From: Phenylobacterium sp.
GTDB lineage: Bacteria > Pseudomonadota > Alphaproteobacteria > Caulobacterales > Caulobacteraceae
Reading direction: 5' to 3'
Assembly (NCBI RefSeq): GCF_025934275.1
Contig: NZ_JAICYI010000014.1
Span: 1 to 57,599, forward strand
DNA: 57,599 bases
This document shows positions 18,545 through 26,788 of the stretch, piece after piece. How positions within the stretch are numbered: position 1 is the stretch's first letter; each line of letters begins with the position of its first letter. Below the pieces are notes generated by a model. It had not been told where the DNA came from, made no database searches, and saw only the letters and a program-made list of their open reading frames with translations. The position numbers and the translations under genes were made by a program.

Positions 18545-18591
18545 CAAAGCGGGGCCATCCCAGAGCGACAAGGATTCTAAGGAACGCGCGC

Positions 18592-19176
18592 GTGTCCGAA
18601 GCTGCCGTCCAGGAAGCGCCCGACGAAGAAGTCGCCGAAGGCGAGGAGGTCGAGGGCGAGGCCCCGAAGAAGAAGCTCCCGCTCAAGCTCATGATCATCG
18701 CCGGCGCGGCGGCGGTGCTGGTGCTGGGCGGAGGCGGCGGGGCGGCGTTCTTGCTGCTGAAACCGAAGCCCGACGCGGCCCACGCCGGCAAGAAGCACGA
18801 GGCCAAGAAGAAGGACGACAAGGGCGGCAAGGACGCCAAGGGCGGCGGCCAGGTCCGCGAGGGGCCCGACGGGGTGCTCTTCTACACCCTGCCGGACATC
18901 GTGGTGAACATGCAGACGGCGGATGGGCGCCCGACGTTCCTGAAGCTGAAGCTCACCCTCGAGATGCCTGACCAGGACGCGGTGGACGCGCTCGATCCGA
19001 ACATGCCCAGGCTGCAGGACATGTTCCAGACCTTCCTGCGGGAGCTTCGTCCCGAGGACCTGCAGGGCAGCCAAGGGTCCTATCAGCTCCGCATGGAGCT
19101 GCTGCGCCGGGTCAACCTGGTGATCGCGCCGTCCAAGGCGAACGCCGTCCTGATCGAGGAGATGCTGATCAACTAG
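18592..19176 (+). CDS. fliL: Flagellar basal body-associated protein FliL
   Basis: A 194-residue single-pass inner-membrane protein around the stator-rotor interface. Acidic cytoplasmic N-terminus, then KKKLPLKLMIIAGAAAVLVLGG as the membrane segment (about 26-50), a Lys/Gly linker, and the FliL domain: YTLPDIVVNMQ, RPTFLKLKLTLEM, ending in VNLVIAPSKANAVLIEEMLIN. The GTG at 18592 has AAGGA about nine bases upstream. It is the first gene of a six-gene rightward run and is divergent from flgF. Confidence 0.95.
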   Translation: MSEAAVQEAPDEEVAEGEEVEGEAPKKKLPLKLMIIAGAAAVLVLGGGGGAAFLLLKPKPDAAHAGKKHEAKKKDDKGGKDAKGGGQVREGPDGVLFYTLPDIVVNMQTADGRPTFLKLKLTLEMPDQDAVDALDPNMPRLQDMFQTFLRELRPEDLQGSQGSYQLRMELLRRVNLVIAPSKANAVLIEEMLIN

Positions 19177-19212
19177 CGCCCGCCGGGCCGCCAGTCGCGT
19201 CGCGAACCAAGC

Positions 19213-20313
19213 ATGGCCGAAGAGACCGAAACCGAGACCGAAGCCGACACGCAGGGCGCCGCCGAGACCGAGGCCGCGCCGGCGGACGGCGGCGCTCCCG
19301 CCGCGCATCCGGGCGAGAGCCTGATCGGCTCGGAGCGGATCCTCAATCAGGAGGAGATCGACAGCCTGCTTGGCTTCGACCTCTCCGACGAGGAGATCGC
19401 CGAGCGGACCGGCATCCGGGCGATCATCAATTCCGCGCTCGTCTCCTACGAGCGCCTCCCGATGCTGGAGATCGTCTTCGACCGGCTCGTCCGGTACATG
19501 ACGACGTCCCTGCGGAACTTCACCTCGGACAATGTCGAGGTCTCGCTCGACAACATCTCCTCGATCCGCTTCGGCGACTATCTGAACTCCATCCCGCTGC
19601 CGGCGATCCTGGCTGTGTTCCGCGCCGAGGAGCTCGACAACTACGGCCTGCTCACCGTCGACTCCAACCTGATCTATTCGATCGTCGACGTGCTGCTCGG
19701 CGGCCGCCGCGGCACCGCGGCGATGCGCATCGAGGGGCGTCCTTACACCACCATCGAACGCGTGCTGGTGCAGCAGATGGTGCAGGTCGTGCTGACCGAT
19801 GCGCGTTCGGCCTTCGAGCCGCTAACGCCGGTCACCTTCACCCTCGATCGCCTGGAGACCAATCCCCGCTTCGCCGCGATCGCCCGGCCGGCCAACGCCG
19901 CGATCCTGGTGAAGCTGCGCGTCGACATGGAGGACCGCGGCGGACGCATCGAGCTCCTCTTGCCCTACGCGACGCTCGAGCCGATCCGCAAGATGCTGCT
20001 GCAGCAGTTCATGGGCGAGAAGTTCGGCCGCGACAACATCTGGGAGAGCCACCTGGCGAGCGAGCTCTGGACGACCTCCATGGACGTCCGCGCCGTGCTC
20101 GACGAGCAGCAGGTGCCGCTGAAACAGGTGCTCGAACTCAAGGTCGGCGACACCATCATGCTAAACGCCACGCCCGACAGCCTGGTCGAGCTGCGCGCCG
20201 GCTCGATCCCGCTCACCCGCGGCCGCATGGGCCGCCGCAACTCCCACATCGCCGTCCGCGTGGAGGCGCCCTTGCCGCCGCTCGCCCGGCAAGCCGTCCA
20301 GAGGTCCTCATGA
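19213..20313 (+). CDS. fliM: Flagellar motor switch protein FliM
   Basis: A 366-residue C-ring protein that binds phospho-CheY and sets rotation direction. Seen: the CheY-binding N-terminal motif in ILNQEEIDSLLGFD (about 44-57), the middle domain starting RAIINSALVSYERLPMLEIV, with DNISSIRFGDYLNS, and a C-terminal SpoA-type domain with VPLKQVLELKVGDTIMLNA. The N-terminus is unusually long and acidic (repeated Glu-Thr). It lies 36 bases after fliL. Its TGA overlaps the ATG of the next gene (ATGA). fliN and fliG are not in the window. Confidence 0.97.
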   Translation: MAEETETETEADTQGAAETEAAPADGGAPAAHPGESLIGSERILNQEEIDSLLGFDLSDEEIAERTGIRAIINSALVSYERLPMLEIVFDRLVRYMTTSLRNFTSDNVEVSLDNISSIRFGDYLNSIPLPAILAVFRAEELDNYGLLTVDSNLIYSIVDVLLGGRRGTAAMRIEGRPYTTIERVLVQQMVQVVLTDARSAFEPLTPVTFTLDRLETNPRFAAIARPANAAILVKLRVDMEDRGGRIELLLPYATLEPIRKMLLQQFMGEKFGRDNIWESHLASELWTTSMDVRAVLDEQQVPLKQVLELKVGDTIMLNATPDSLVELRAGSIPLTRGRMGRRNSHIAVRVEAPLPPLARQAVQRSS

Positions 20314-20801
20314 GCCTGGTCGCTCTCACCATGAACCTGCTGCTTGCGGGCCTGCTCGCCGCAGCGCTGGCGCTCGGCTGGCGGCTCAATCGGCGCCTGA
20401 AGGGCCTGCGCGACAGCCACGACAGCTTCGCGGTCGCGGTGCGCGAGCTGAATGCCGCCGCCCAGCGCGCCGAGCAGGGACTGGCCGACCTCCGGGCCGC
20501 CACCGACGAGGCGGTCGATACACTCGCCGATCGCATCGAGAAGGGCCGCACGCTCGCCGCCAAGCTGGAGCGGCTGATCACCCAGGCGCCGGCGCAAGCG
20601 CGGGAGGTACCGCAACCGCAAATCGACCCGGCCCAGGAGCGCAAGCTCGGGGCGCTGCTGGCCGCCGCCCGCGAGGGCCGGGGGACGCCCATGCGGCCCG
20701 GCGCCGTCTCCGAGCCGCTCGTCCTGCGTCCGCCGCGCAGCGTCGAGGACGAGCTTTTCGACGAACCGCCGCTTCGGCTGGGGCAAGGGGGCCGCGGATG
20801 A
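20310..20801 (+). CDS. DUF6468 membrane-anchored protein in the fliLM operon
   Basis: A 163-residue protein with one N-terminal membrane segment (LTMNLLLAGLLAAALALGW), then a charged helical region containing RELNAAAQRAEQGLADLRAA and ADRIEKGRTLAAKLERLI that should form a cytoplasmic coiled coil, and a Pro/Arg-rich tail. This is the layout of DUF6468 proteins, found in alphaproteobacterial flagellar loci. It overlaps fliM at the start and the MotE-like gene at the end by four bases each, so translation is coupled on both sides. Its function is unknown; a role near the C-ring or stator is inference. Confidence 0.8.
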   Translation: MSLVALTMNLLLAGLLAAALALGWRLNRRLKGLRDSHDSFAVAVRELNAAAQRAEQGLADLRAATDEAVDTLADRIEKGRTLAAKLERLITQAPAQAREVPQPQIDPAQERKLGALLAAAREGRGTPMRPGAVSEPLVLRPPRSVEDELFDEPPLRLGQGGRG

Positions 20802-21769
20802 AGTCCGTTCCACGCATCCTGCCCCTGGTCGGCGTCGCCATCGGCGGCGTGCTCGCCGTCAATGCCCTGGCGGGTGCGCGCGACCTGCCGGGCCTGCTCT
20901 CCGGCGCCAAGGCGTTCGCCGAGGACGCGGCCAAGGGCAAGGCCGGGAAGACCGCCAAGGCCGAGGCCGGCAAGCCCGGCGCGGCCGAATCCAAGGGCGC
21001 GGCTCCCGCCCCGGGTCCGCTGCCGCCGCCCAGCATCAAGCCGCAGCCCGTCTGCGCGCCGACCGCCGCCGAGCTCGCCAAGGAAGCCGGCCTTTCGCCG
21101 GCCGAGCTGCAGGTGCTGCAGAATCTCGGCGCGCGGCGCGGCGAGCTCGACAAGCGCGAGAGCGATCTCGACACCCAGCTCGCCCTGCTCGCGGCCGCCG
21201 AGGCCAAGCTCGACGCCAAGGCCAAGGCGCTAGATGGCCTGAAGTCGGACGTCCAGGCGCTGCTCAGCCAGGCCGACGGCCGCGAGGCCTCCGAGATCGA
21301 TCGCCTGGTCAAGGTCTTCGAGAGCATGAAGGCCCGGGACGCCGCGCCGCGGATGGTGCTGCTGGACGATTCGGTCCGCATCCCGATCGCCGCCAAGATG
21401 AAGGAGCGGTCGCTCTCGGCCATTGTCGCCCAGATGCCGCCGGCCGACGCCAAGAAGCTCACCGAGGCCCTCGCCAGGCGCTTCGCCGCCGCCCAGACGC
21501 TCGCGGCCACCGCCGACGCCAAGGCTGAGGCGGCTGCGGCCCAGGCCGGTTCGCCGCAGACCGCCGCGCCGGCGGCGCGGCCGCCGAAGCCCGCCGCCAA
21601 GCCGGTCCGCCATGCGCACAAGGCGGCTCCGCGCAAGCACGCCCCGGCGTCCGCCACCGCCTCGGCGGAGCCTGCGAAGGGGGCCGCGCCCGCCGCCCAG
21701 GCGCCTGCCACGCCCGTGGCCGCGCCCGTCGCTGCGCCGCCGGCCGCGAGCCCGCCGAAGGCCGGCTGA
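20798..21769 (+). CDS. MotE-like flagellar protein
   Basis: A 323-residue protein with an uncleaved or signal-like N-terminal hydrophobic segment, an Ala/Lys/Pro linker, then a coiled coil (LGARRGELDKRESDLDTQLA onward, about 108-150) and a compact helical domain, SEIDRLVKVFESMKARDAA with SLSAIVAQMPPADAKKLTEAL. The latter resembles the MgtE-N/FliG-like domain of MotE. In rhizobia MotE helps stabilise the periplasmic motility protein MotC. The C-terminus is Ala/Pro-rich and disordered. It overlaps the DUF6468 gene and ends three bases before the TPR gene. Confidence 0.72.
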   Translation: MKSVPRILPLVGVAIGGVLAVNALAGARDLPGLLSGAKAFAEDAAKGKAGKTAKAEAGKPGAAESKGAAPAPGPLPPPSIKPQPVCAPTAAELAKEAGLSPAELQVLQNLGARRGELDKRESDLDTQLALLAAAEAKLDAKAKALDGLKSDVQALLSQADGREASEIDRLVKVFESMKARDAAPRMVLLDDSVRIPIAAKMKERSLSAIVAQMPPADAKKLTEALARRFAAAQTLAATADAKAEAAAAQAGSPQTAAPAARPPKPAAKPVRHAHKAAPRKHAPASATASAEPAKGAAPAAQAPATPVAAPVAAPPAASPPKAG

Positions 21770-21772
21770 TCG

Positions 21773-24664
21773 ATGGACCTTCGCCAGACCCTGCGCGCGA
21801 GCGTCGCGGCGGTCTGCGTCGCCACTGTCGCGGCTCCGGCGGGCGCGGTCGTCCCGCGCCGTGCGCCGCGCGGCGGCGTGGAGGTCCACGTCGCGCAGGC
21901 CGCCGACTTCTCGCGGCTCGAGATTCACGGCGCGGGCGCGATGCGCGCCCGCCGCGAGGGCGCGAACCTGATCCTCGACTTCGCCCGCGACGCCGATCCG
22001 GACATCGCGCGGCTGCACACCGACCCGCCGCGCTGGATCAAGACGGCCGAGAAACGCCACGCAGGCGGCCGGCTCGAGCTGGTCGTCACCCTCGCGGACG
22101 ACGCCGACTACACGGTCGGCGCGGCCGACGGCGACGTCTTCGTCAACATCTTCGCCAAGCCGCCCGCGCCGCCGGCCGCCAAACCCCCCGAGCCGTCCCG
22201 GCCCGACCCGGTCCCGCCCGGCGGGGTGGTCCGCATGCAGTCCAGGCTCGCCAACGGCCAGGTGCTGCTCACCTTCCCGTGGGCCCATCCGGCCGGCGCG
22301 GCGGTGTTCAAGCGCGGCGATGCGGTCTGGGTGGTGTTCGACGCCTCCGCGGCGATCGACGTGGCCAAGGCGCCCAAGGGCCTCAAGCAATTCGAAAGCC
22401 TGGAGGTGCTCCGCGGCAAGGACTACGTGGCGGTCCGCATCAAGGCGGCTCACCAGATCCCGGTGTTCGCCACCGCGCTCGGGCCCAGCTGGACCATCGC
22501 GCTCGGTCCGGGGGGCCAGGGCCAGCCGGCGCTGGTCCACGTGACCCGCGACGAGGCGCTCGGTCCTGCTACCCTGAAGGCGCCGGTCGCCGGGGCGACG
22601 AGCGTGCTGCAGGTCGCCGATCCGATCGTCGGCGACACCGTCACCGTCGTCACGGCGCTGGGCCCTTCGAAGGGCCTGCCCTCGCGGCGGGAATACGTCC
22701 AGATGGCGCTGCTGCCATCGGCGCAGGGGCTCGCCGTCGAGAGCTACGTCGACGACCTGGCGGTCAGCCACGACGGCGACATCGTCCACATCGGCCGGCC
22801 AGCCGGCCTGGCGCTGTCGCCCGCCTGGGCGACGCGGAACCAGGAGCAGGCTCTGCTCGGCGCGCCGCGCGCGGCCGCCCTGCCGGCGCTGATCGACGTG
22901 GACAACTGGCCCAGGACCGGCTCCCGCGGTTTCCTCGCCCGCTACAACGCCCTGCTCTCGGAGGCCGCCGCCGAGGAGGCCAAGACCGGCGCGGCCGCGC
23001 CCACCGCCGCGCACATGGCGCTCGCCCGCTTCCTGGTCGGCTCGGAGCTCTCCTTCGAGGCCATCGGGGTCCTGAACCAGGCCGCCCACATCCAGCCGAA
23101 GCTGCTGGATTCGCCCGAATTCCGCGGCCTGCGCGGCATCGCCCGGGTGATGGCGCGCCGCTACAAGGAGGCCGACGCCGATCTCGCCTCGCCGGCGCTG
23201 GCGGAGGATCCGTCCGCGGCGCTCTGGCGCGCCTATGTCGCCTCTCAGTTGGCCCAGTGGAGCGAGGCCCACGCCCAGTTCGCCAAGGGCGCCCAAGCGT
23301 ACGAGATGTTCCCGGCAGTCTGGCGGGCCCGCTTCGCCCGCGCCGACGCCAAGGCTTCCCTCGCGCAAGGCGACCTCAACGCCGCGGACGCCCGGATCCG
23401 GCTGGCGCTGATGGAGAAGACCGATGTCTACGAGGAGCTGGCGAGCCGGCTCCTGCAGGCGCGCATCATCGAGGCTCAGGGCCACCAGGAGCGGGCGCTG
23501 CGCATGTACCAGGCGATCGCCCGGGCGCCGGCCGAATACCTCTCCGCTCCGGCCCTGCTGCACGCCACCCAGATCCAGCTCGCGACCGGCAAGGTGACGC
23601 CGGTGCAGGCGGCGGGCGTGTTCGACGAGATCCGTTACCGGTGGCGCGGCGACGCCACCGAGCTCGACGCCATCCGCGCGCTCGGCCAGCTGTACCTGAG
23701 CCAGGGCCGCTACCGCGAGGCGCTCGAGGCGTTGCGTTCGGCGCCGCGCATGACCCCGGATTCGCCGGAGGCGCTGCAGTTGCAGGCCGACCTGAACGCC
23801 GCCTTCCGGGCGCTGTTCCTCGACGGACTCGCCGACGGGCTCGAACCCGTGCAGGCGCTGGCCCTGTTCTACGACTTCAAGGAGCTGACCCCGATCGGGG
23901 CCGACGGCGACGCCATGGTGCGCAAGCTGGTCCGCCGGCTGGTCGACGTCGACCTCCTGGACCAGGCGGCGGAATTGCTGAAGTACCAGGCCGACAATCG
24001 CCTCGACGGCGTGCCCAAGGCGCAGGTCGCCACCGATCTGGCCCTGATCTACCTGATGGACAAGAAGCCGGAGCAGGCGATCGACGCGATCAACGGCTCG
24101 CGTACGACCATCCTTCCGGCCGCGCTCAACGCCCAGCGCCGGCTCATCGAGGCGCGTGCCTGGACCGGCGTCGGCAAGTTCGACACCGCCCTGGAGATCC
24201 TCGAGAAGGACAATTCCCCGGACGCCCGCGACCTCCGCGCCGAGATCACCTGGAAAGAGAAGAACTGGGCCGCCGCCGGGTCGCTCTACGAAAAGAGCCT
24301 GGGGGACCGCTACAAGACCGCAGCGCCGCTGAGCGCCGAGGAGGAAGGGCGTCTGTTGCGCGCCGGCGTGGCTTTCAGCCTGGCCGGCGACGACGCGGCG
24401 CTGGCCCGCCTGCGCCAGCAGTATCAGGGGTTCGTTGACGGGGCTCACAATCCCGAGGCGCTCAAGATCGCGCTGGCGGGCGTCGCGGGCGGACGGATCA
24501 ACGTCGCCGACTTCGGCCGCATCAGCGCCGACGACGAGATGTTCGAGGGCTGGGTGGCGAAGATGAAGGTCCGGTTCCGGGAGCCGCGGCCGCCGCTCGC
24601 GCCTGCCAAGCCGCCGCCGGCGGCCAAGCGCGCGGAGGCTGCGTCCCCCGCGGCCAAGGGATGA
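21773..24664 (+). CDS. Large exported TPR-repeat protein in the fliLM operon
   Basis: A 963-residue protein I cannot match to a characterised family member. A signal peptide is followed by an N-terminal region with FSRLEIHGAGAMRAR and ANLILDFARDADPDI, which looks like an AMIN-type beta domain, then a Pro-rich linker. A second beta region (about 150-370) and helical TPR-like repeats over about 390-930 follow, with typical W/Y/A patterns such as ALRMYQAIARAP, IRALGQLYLSQGRYREALEA and AATDLALIYLMDKKPEQAID-like segments. It lies four bases after the MotE-like gene and overlaps the acetyltransferase gene. A periplasmic scaffold role in motor assembly is inference from context. Confidence 0.8.
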   Translation: MDLRQTLRASVAAVCVATVAAPAGAVVPRRAPRGGVEVHVAQAADFSRLEIHGAGAMRARREGANLILDFARDADPDIARLHTDPPRWIKTAEKRHAGGRLELVVTLADDADYTVGAADGDVFVNIFAKPPAPPAAKPPEPSRPDPVPPGGVVRMQSRLANGQVLLTFPWAHPAGAAVFKRGDAVWVVFDASAAIDVAKAPKGLKQFESLEVLRGKDYVAVRIKAAHQIPVFATALGPSWTIALGPGGQGQPALVHVTRDEALGPATLKAPVAGATSVLQVADPIVGDTVTVVTALGPSKGLPSRREYVQMALLPSAQGLAVESYVDDLAVSHDGDIVHIGRPAGLALSPAWATRNQEQALLGAPRAAALPALIDVDNWPRTGSRGFLARYNALLSEAAAEEAKTGAAAPTAAHMALARFLVGSELSFEAIGVLNQAAHIQPKLLDSPEFRGLRGIARVMARRYKEADADLASPALAEDPSAALWRAYVASQLAQWSEAHAQFAKGAQAYEMFPAVWRARFARADAKASLAQGDLNAADARIRLALMEKTDVYEELASRLLQARIIEAQGHQERALRMYQAIARAPAEYLSAPALLHATQIQLATGKVTPVQAAGVFDEIRYRWRGDATELDAIRALGQLYLSQGRYREALEALRSAPRMTPDSPEALQLQADLNAAFRALFLDGLADGLEPVQALALFYDFKELTPIGADGDAMVRKLVRRLVDVDLLDQAAELLKYQADNRLDGVPKAQVATDLALIYLMDKKPEQAIDAINGSRTTILPAALNAQRRLIEARAWTGVGKFDTALEILEKDNSPDARDLRAEITWKEKNWAAAGSLYEKSLGDRYKTAAPLSAEEEGRLLRAGVAFSLAGDDAALARLRQQYQGFVDGAHNPEALKIALAGVAGGRINVADFGRISADDEMFEGWVAKMKVRFREPRPPLAPAKPPPAAKRAEAASPAAKG

Positions 24665-25197
24665 TCCGCCCGGCGACGGCGGCCGACGCGGCGGCGATCG
24701 CCGCCATCTACGCCCCGATCGTCGAGGCCAGGATCATCTCATTCGAGACGGCGGCGCCGACGTCGGAGGAGATGGCGCGGCGCATCGAGACGACGTTGGA
24801 GATGCACCCGTGGCTGGTCTTCGAGGACGAGGCCGGCGTGGCCGGCTACGCCTACGCCAGCCCGCACGCCTCGCGCGACGCCTACCGATGGAGCGTCAAT
24901 GTCAGCGTCTACAACGCCGAGCGCACCCGCCGGCGCGGCCTCGGGCGGGCGCTCTACCGCGCGCTCTTCGAGATCCTCCGCCGACAGGGATTCCACATGG
25001 CGTTCGCCGGCATCACGCTGCCGAACGAGGCCAGCGTCGGCCTGCACGAGGCCATGGGCTTCCGCCCTGTCGGCGTCTATCGGGAGGTGGGCCTCAAGCT
25101 CGGCGCCTGGCGCGACGTGGGCTACTGGGGGCTCGAGCTTCAGCCGATGGACGCGCCGGCCGAGCCGATTCCCTTCCCCGACCTGCCGCCGGCCTAG
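24661..25197 (+). CDS. GNAT acetyltransferase, phosphinothricin-acetyltransferase-like family
   Basis: A 178-residue acetyltransferase. IRPATAADAAAIAAIYAPIV at the N-terminus, the loop TRRRGLGRALYRALFEIL and the ending NEASVGLHEAMGFRPVGVYREVG, with VGYWGLELQ, are typical of the Pat/YncA group, which acetylates small amines such as methionine derivatives or phosphinothricin analogues. The ATG overlaps the TPR stop (ATGA), so it is the last gene of the fliL run. The stop shares CTAG with convergent fliP. Whether it has a motility role is unknown. Confidence 0.85.
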   Translation: MIRPATAADAAAIAAIYAPIVEARIISFETAAPTSEEMARRIETTLEMHPWLVFEDEAGVAGYAYASPHASRDAYRWSVNVSVYNAERTRRRGLGRALYRALFEILRRQGFHMAFAGITLPNEASVGLHEAMGFRPVGVYREVGLKLGAWRDVGYWGLELQPMDAPAEPIPFPDLPPA

Positions 25198-25988
25198 CCT
25201 CCGACCGGGTGCTGGAAGCTCTGCACCAAGCTGCCCGCCACCAGCCGCCAGCCGTCGACCAGCACGAAGAAGATCAGCTTGAAGGGAAGCGAGACCACCA
25301 CCGGCGGCAGCATCATCATGCCCATGCTCATGAGGACGCTGGCCACGACGAGGTCGATGACCAGGAACGGCACGAACAGCAGGAAGCCGATCTCGAAGGC
25401 GCGCTTGAGCTCGCTGATCATGAACGCGGGCGTCACCACCCGGATCGGCGTGTCGGCGAGGGTTGCCGGTCGGGGGATCTTGGAGAGCCGCACGAACAGG
25501 GCGAGATCGCCGCGGTCCACCTGGCTCAGCATGAAGGCCTTCACCGGCGCGCCGGCGGCGTCGAACGCCTGGGGCAGCTCGATCTGGTGGTCCAGGAGAG
25601 GCTTGATGCCGTCCTGGTAGGACTTCTCGAAGGTCGGGCCCATGACGATCGCGGTCAGGAACAGCGACAGCGAGATGATCACCGCGTTCGGCGGGCTTTG
25701 CTGCAGGCCCATCGCCGTGCGCAGCAGGCTGAGCACCACCACAATCCGCACGAAGGAGGTGGTCATGATCACGATCGACGGCGCGAGCGAAAGCACCGTG
25801 AGCAACCCGATCAGCTGGACGACGCGGTCGGTGAGTCCCGCGCCGCTGCCCAGGTTGATGTTCACCGCCTGCGCCGCCGCCGCCGCGGGAAAGACGAGGC
25901 ACAGCAGGGTGGTGAGCGCCGCCAGGCCCGCGGCCCGCCGCCACTCGGCGGCGGGAAGCTCGCGGATCGCCTTGAAGAGCTCGCGCAT
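25194..25988 (-). CDS. fliP: Flagellar type III export protein FliP
   Basis: A 264-residue core channel protein of the flagellar export gate. Its N-terminal hydrophobic signal (LAALTTLLCLVFPAAAAAQ) is a known FliP feature. The family signature MTTSFVRIVVVLSLLRTAMG and the C-terminal EIGFLLFVPFLVIDLVVASV, MMMLPPVVVSLPFKL are present, giving four membrane helices. The ATG overlaps the fliO stop (TGATG). FliP assembles with FliR and FliQ, both encoded at 30.6-31.6 kb. In Caulobacter fliP is an early, CtrA-dependent gene. Confidence 0.97.
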   Translation of the reverse strand: MRELFKAIRELPAAEWRRAAGLAALTTLLCLVFPAAAAAQAVNINLGSGAGLTDRVVQLIGLLTVLSLAPSIVIMTTSFVRIVVVLSLLRTAMGLQQSPPNAVIISLSLFLTAIVMGPTFEKSYQDGIKPLLDHQIELPQAFDAAGAPVKAFMLSQVDRGDLALFVRLSKIPRPATLADTPIRVVTPAFMISELKRAFEIGFLLFVPFLVIDLVVASVLMSMGMMMLPPVVVSLPFKLIFFVLVDGWRLVAGSLVQSFQHPVGG

Positions 25989-26266
25989 CAGCCGCGGCCC
26001 TTGCGCGCCGCCACGGGCCCGATCACCCGGCCTTCGCCCAGCAGGATCAGCTGCTCGTGGCCGTCGCAGGCCACCAGCACCAGCCGGCGCGAAGGATCGA
26101 GCACCAGGGTCTCGACCACCGCCAGCCTGCGTTCGCGGGACATCGGCGCGCCGAAGCGCGCGAGCGCGCCCGGCCCATACCGGCGCAACGCCACGGCCGC
26201 GAGGCCCAGCAGACCCAGGGTCACGGCGAGCCCGAACACGGCCCTGAGAAAATAGGCGAAGTCCAT
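25988..26266 (-). CDS. fliO: Flagellar biosynthetic protein FliO
   Basis: A 92-residue membrane protein. One N-terminal membrane helix (YFLRAVFGLAVTLGLLGLAA) is followed by a small cytoplasmic domain with RRLAVVETLVLDPSRRLVLV and EQLILLGEGRVIG, the usual FliO pattern. FliO helps assemble FliP into the export gate. I chose the ATG at 26266 over a TTG at 26281 because nothing resembles a ribosome site before the TTG. Its promoter probably lies in the 89 bases shared with flgB. Confidence 0.9.
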   Translation of the reverse strand: MDFAYFLRAVFGLAVTLGLLGLAAVALRRYGPGALARFGAPMSRERRLAVVETLVLDPSRRLVLVACDGHEQLILLGEGRVIGPVAARKGRG

Positions 26267-26316
26267 GGACGCTTCGGCCAAGGGGGAGACTTGGGCCGCA
26301 GTCAGGGCTGAATCCC

Positions 26317-26332
26317 TTAATCGCCGATTAAC
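26317..26332. promoter_or_regulatory. CtrA box TTAA-N7-TTAAC between fliO and flgB
   Basis: TTAA, seven bases (TCGCCGA), then TTAAC: an exact match to the CtrA consensus. It lies 24 bases before the flgB ATG and 51 bases from the fliO ATG on the other strand, so one site could serve both directions. Both operons are known CtrA-dependent early flagellar units in Caulobacter. Confidence 0.85.
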
Positions 26333-26355
26333 CCTGTTTCTTCACCTTTTGGGGC

Positions 26356-26772
26356 ATGGACACCGCCGAAATCCCGCTGCTCGCGATGCTGCGCGGGCGG
26401 CTGAACTACCTCACCCAGCGCCAGCAGGTGATCGCCGAAAACGTGGCGAACGCGGACACGCCCGGCTTCGCGCCGCGCGAGCTGACGCCGTTCCAGTTCC
26501 AGGCCCAGATGCAGACCGCCCAGGCCGCCGGGCCGCAGGCGATGGCCGCAACCGAGCCCGGGCACATGGCGCCGCCCCACGCCGGGACCGAGGCCGCCAA
26601 GCCGATCATCACCCGCGATTCCGAGACCCGGCTCGACGGCAACTCCGTCGTCCTGGAGGAGGAGATGATGAAGATGGGTGAGGCCCGGATGGACTACGAC
26701 GCCGCCATCACTTTCTACCAGAAGGCGCTCAGCCTGATCCGGCTCGCCGCCCGCGCGCCCGGACACAGCTAG
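26356..26772 (+). CDS. flgB: Flagellar proximal rod protein FlgB
   Basis: A 138-residue rod protein. The N-terminal axial motif RLNYLTQRQQVIAENVANAD with TPGFAPRELTP and the C-terminal NSVVLEEEMMKMGEARMDYD are the defining FlgB helices. The ATG at 26356 starts an operon flgB-flgC-fliE, the innermost rod set, just after the CtrA box. The short leader means the promoter overlaps or directly adjoins the CtrA site. Confidence 0.96.
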   Translation: MDTAEIPLLAMLRGRLNYLTQRQQVIAENVANADTPGFAPRELTPFQFQAQMQTAQAAGPQAMAATEPGHMAPPHAGTEAAKPIITRDSETRLDGNSVVLEEEMMKMGEARMDYDAAITFYQKALSLIRLAARAPGHS

Positions 26773-26788
26773 GCCCTAGGAGTTCGCC

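Noticed and set aside
21230..24448. A 1072-codon open frame antisense to the TPR gene
   Set aside because: Third-position GC bias of the real gene keeps the opposite frame free of stops. Its translation is Arg/Gly/His-rich with no domain, and the sense protein has a signal peptide and repeats.
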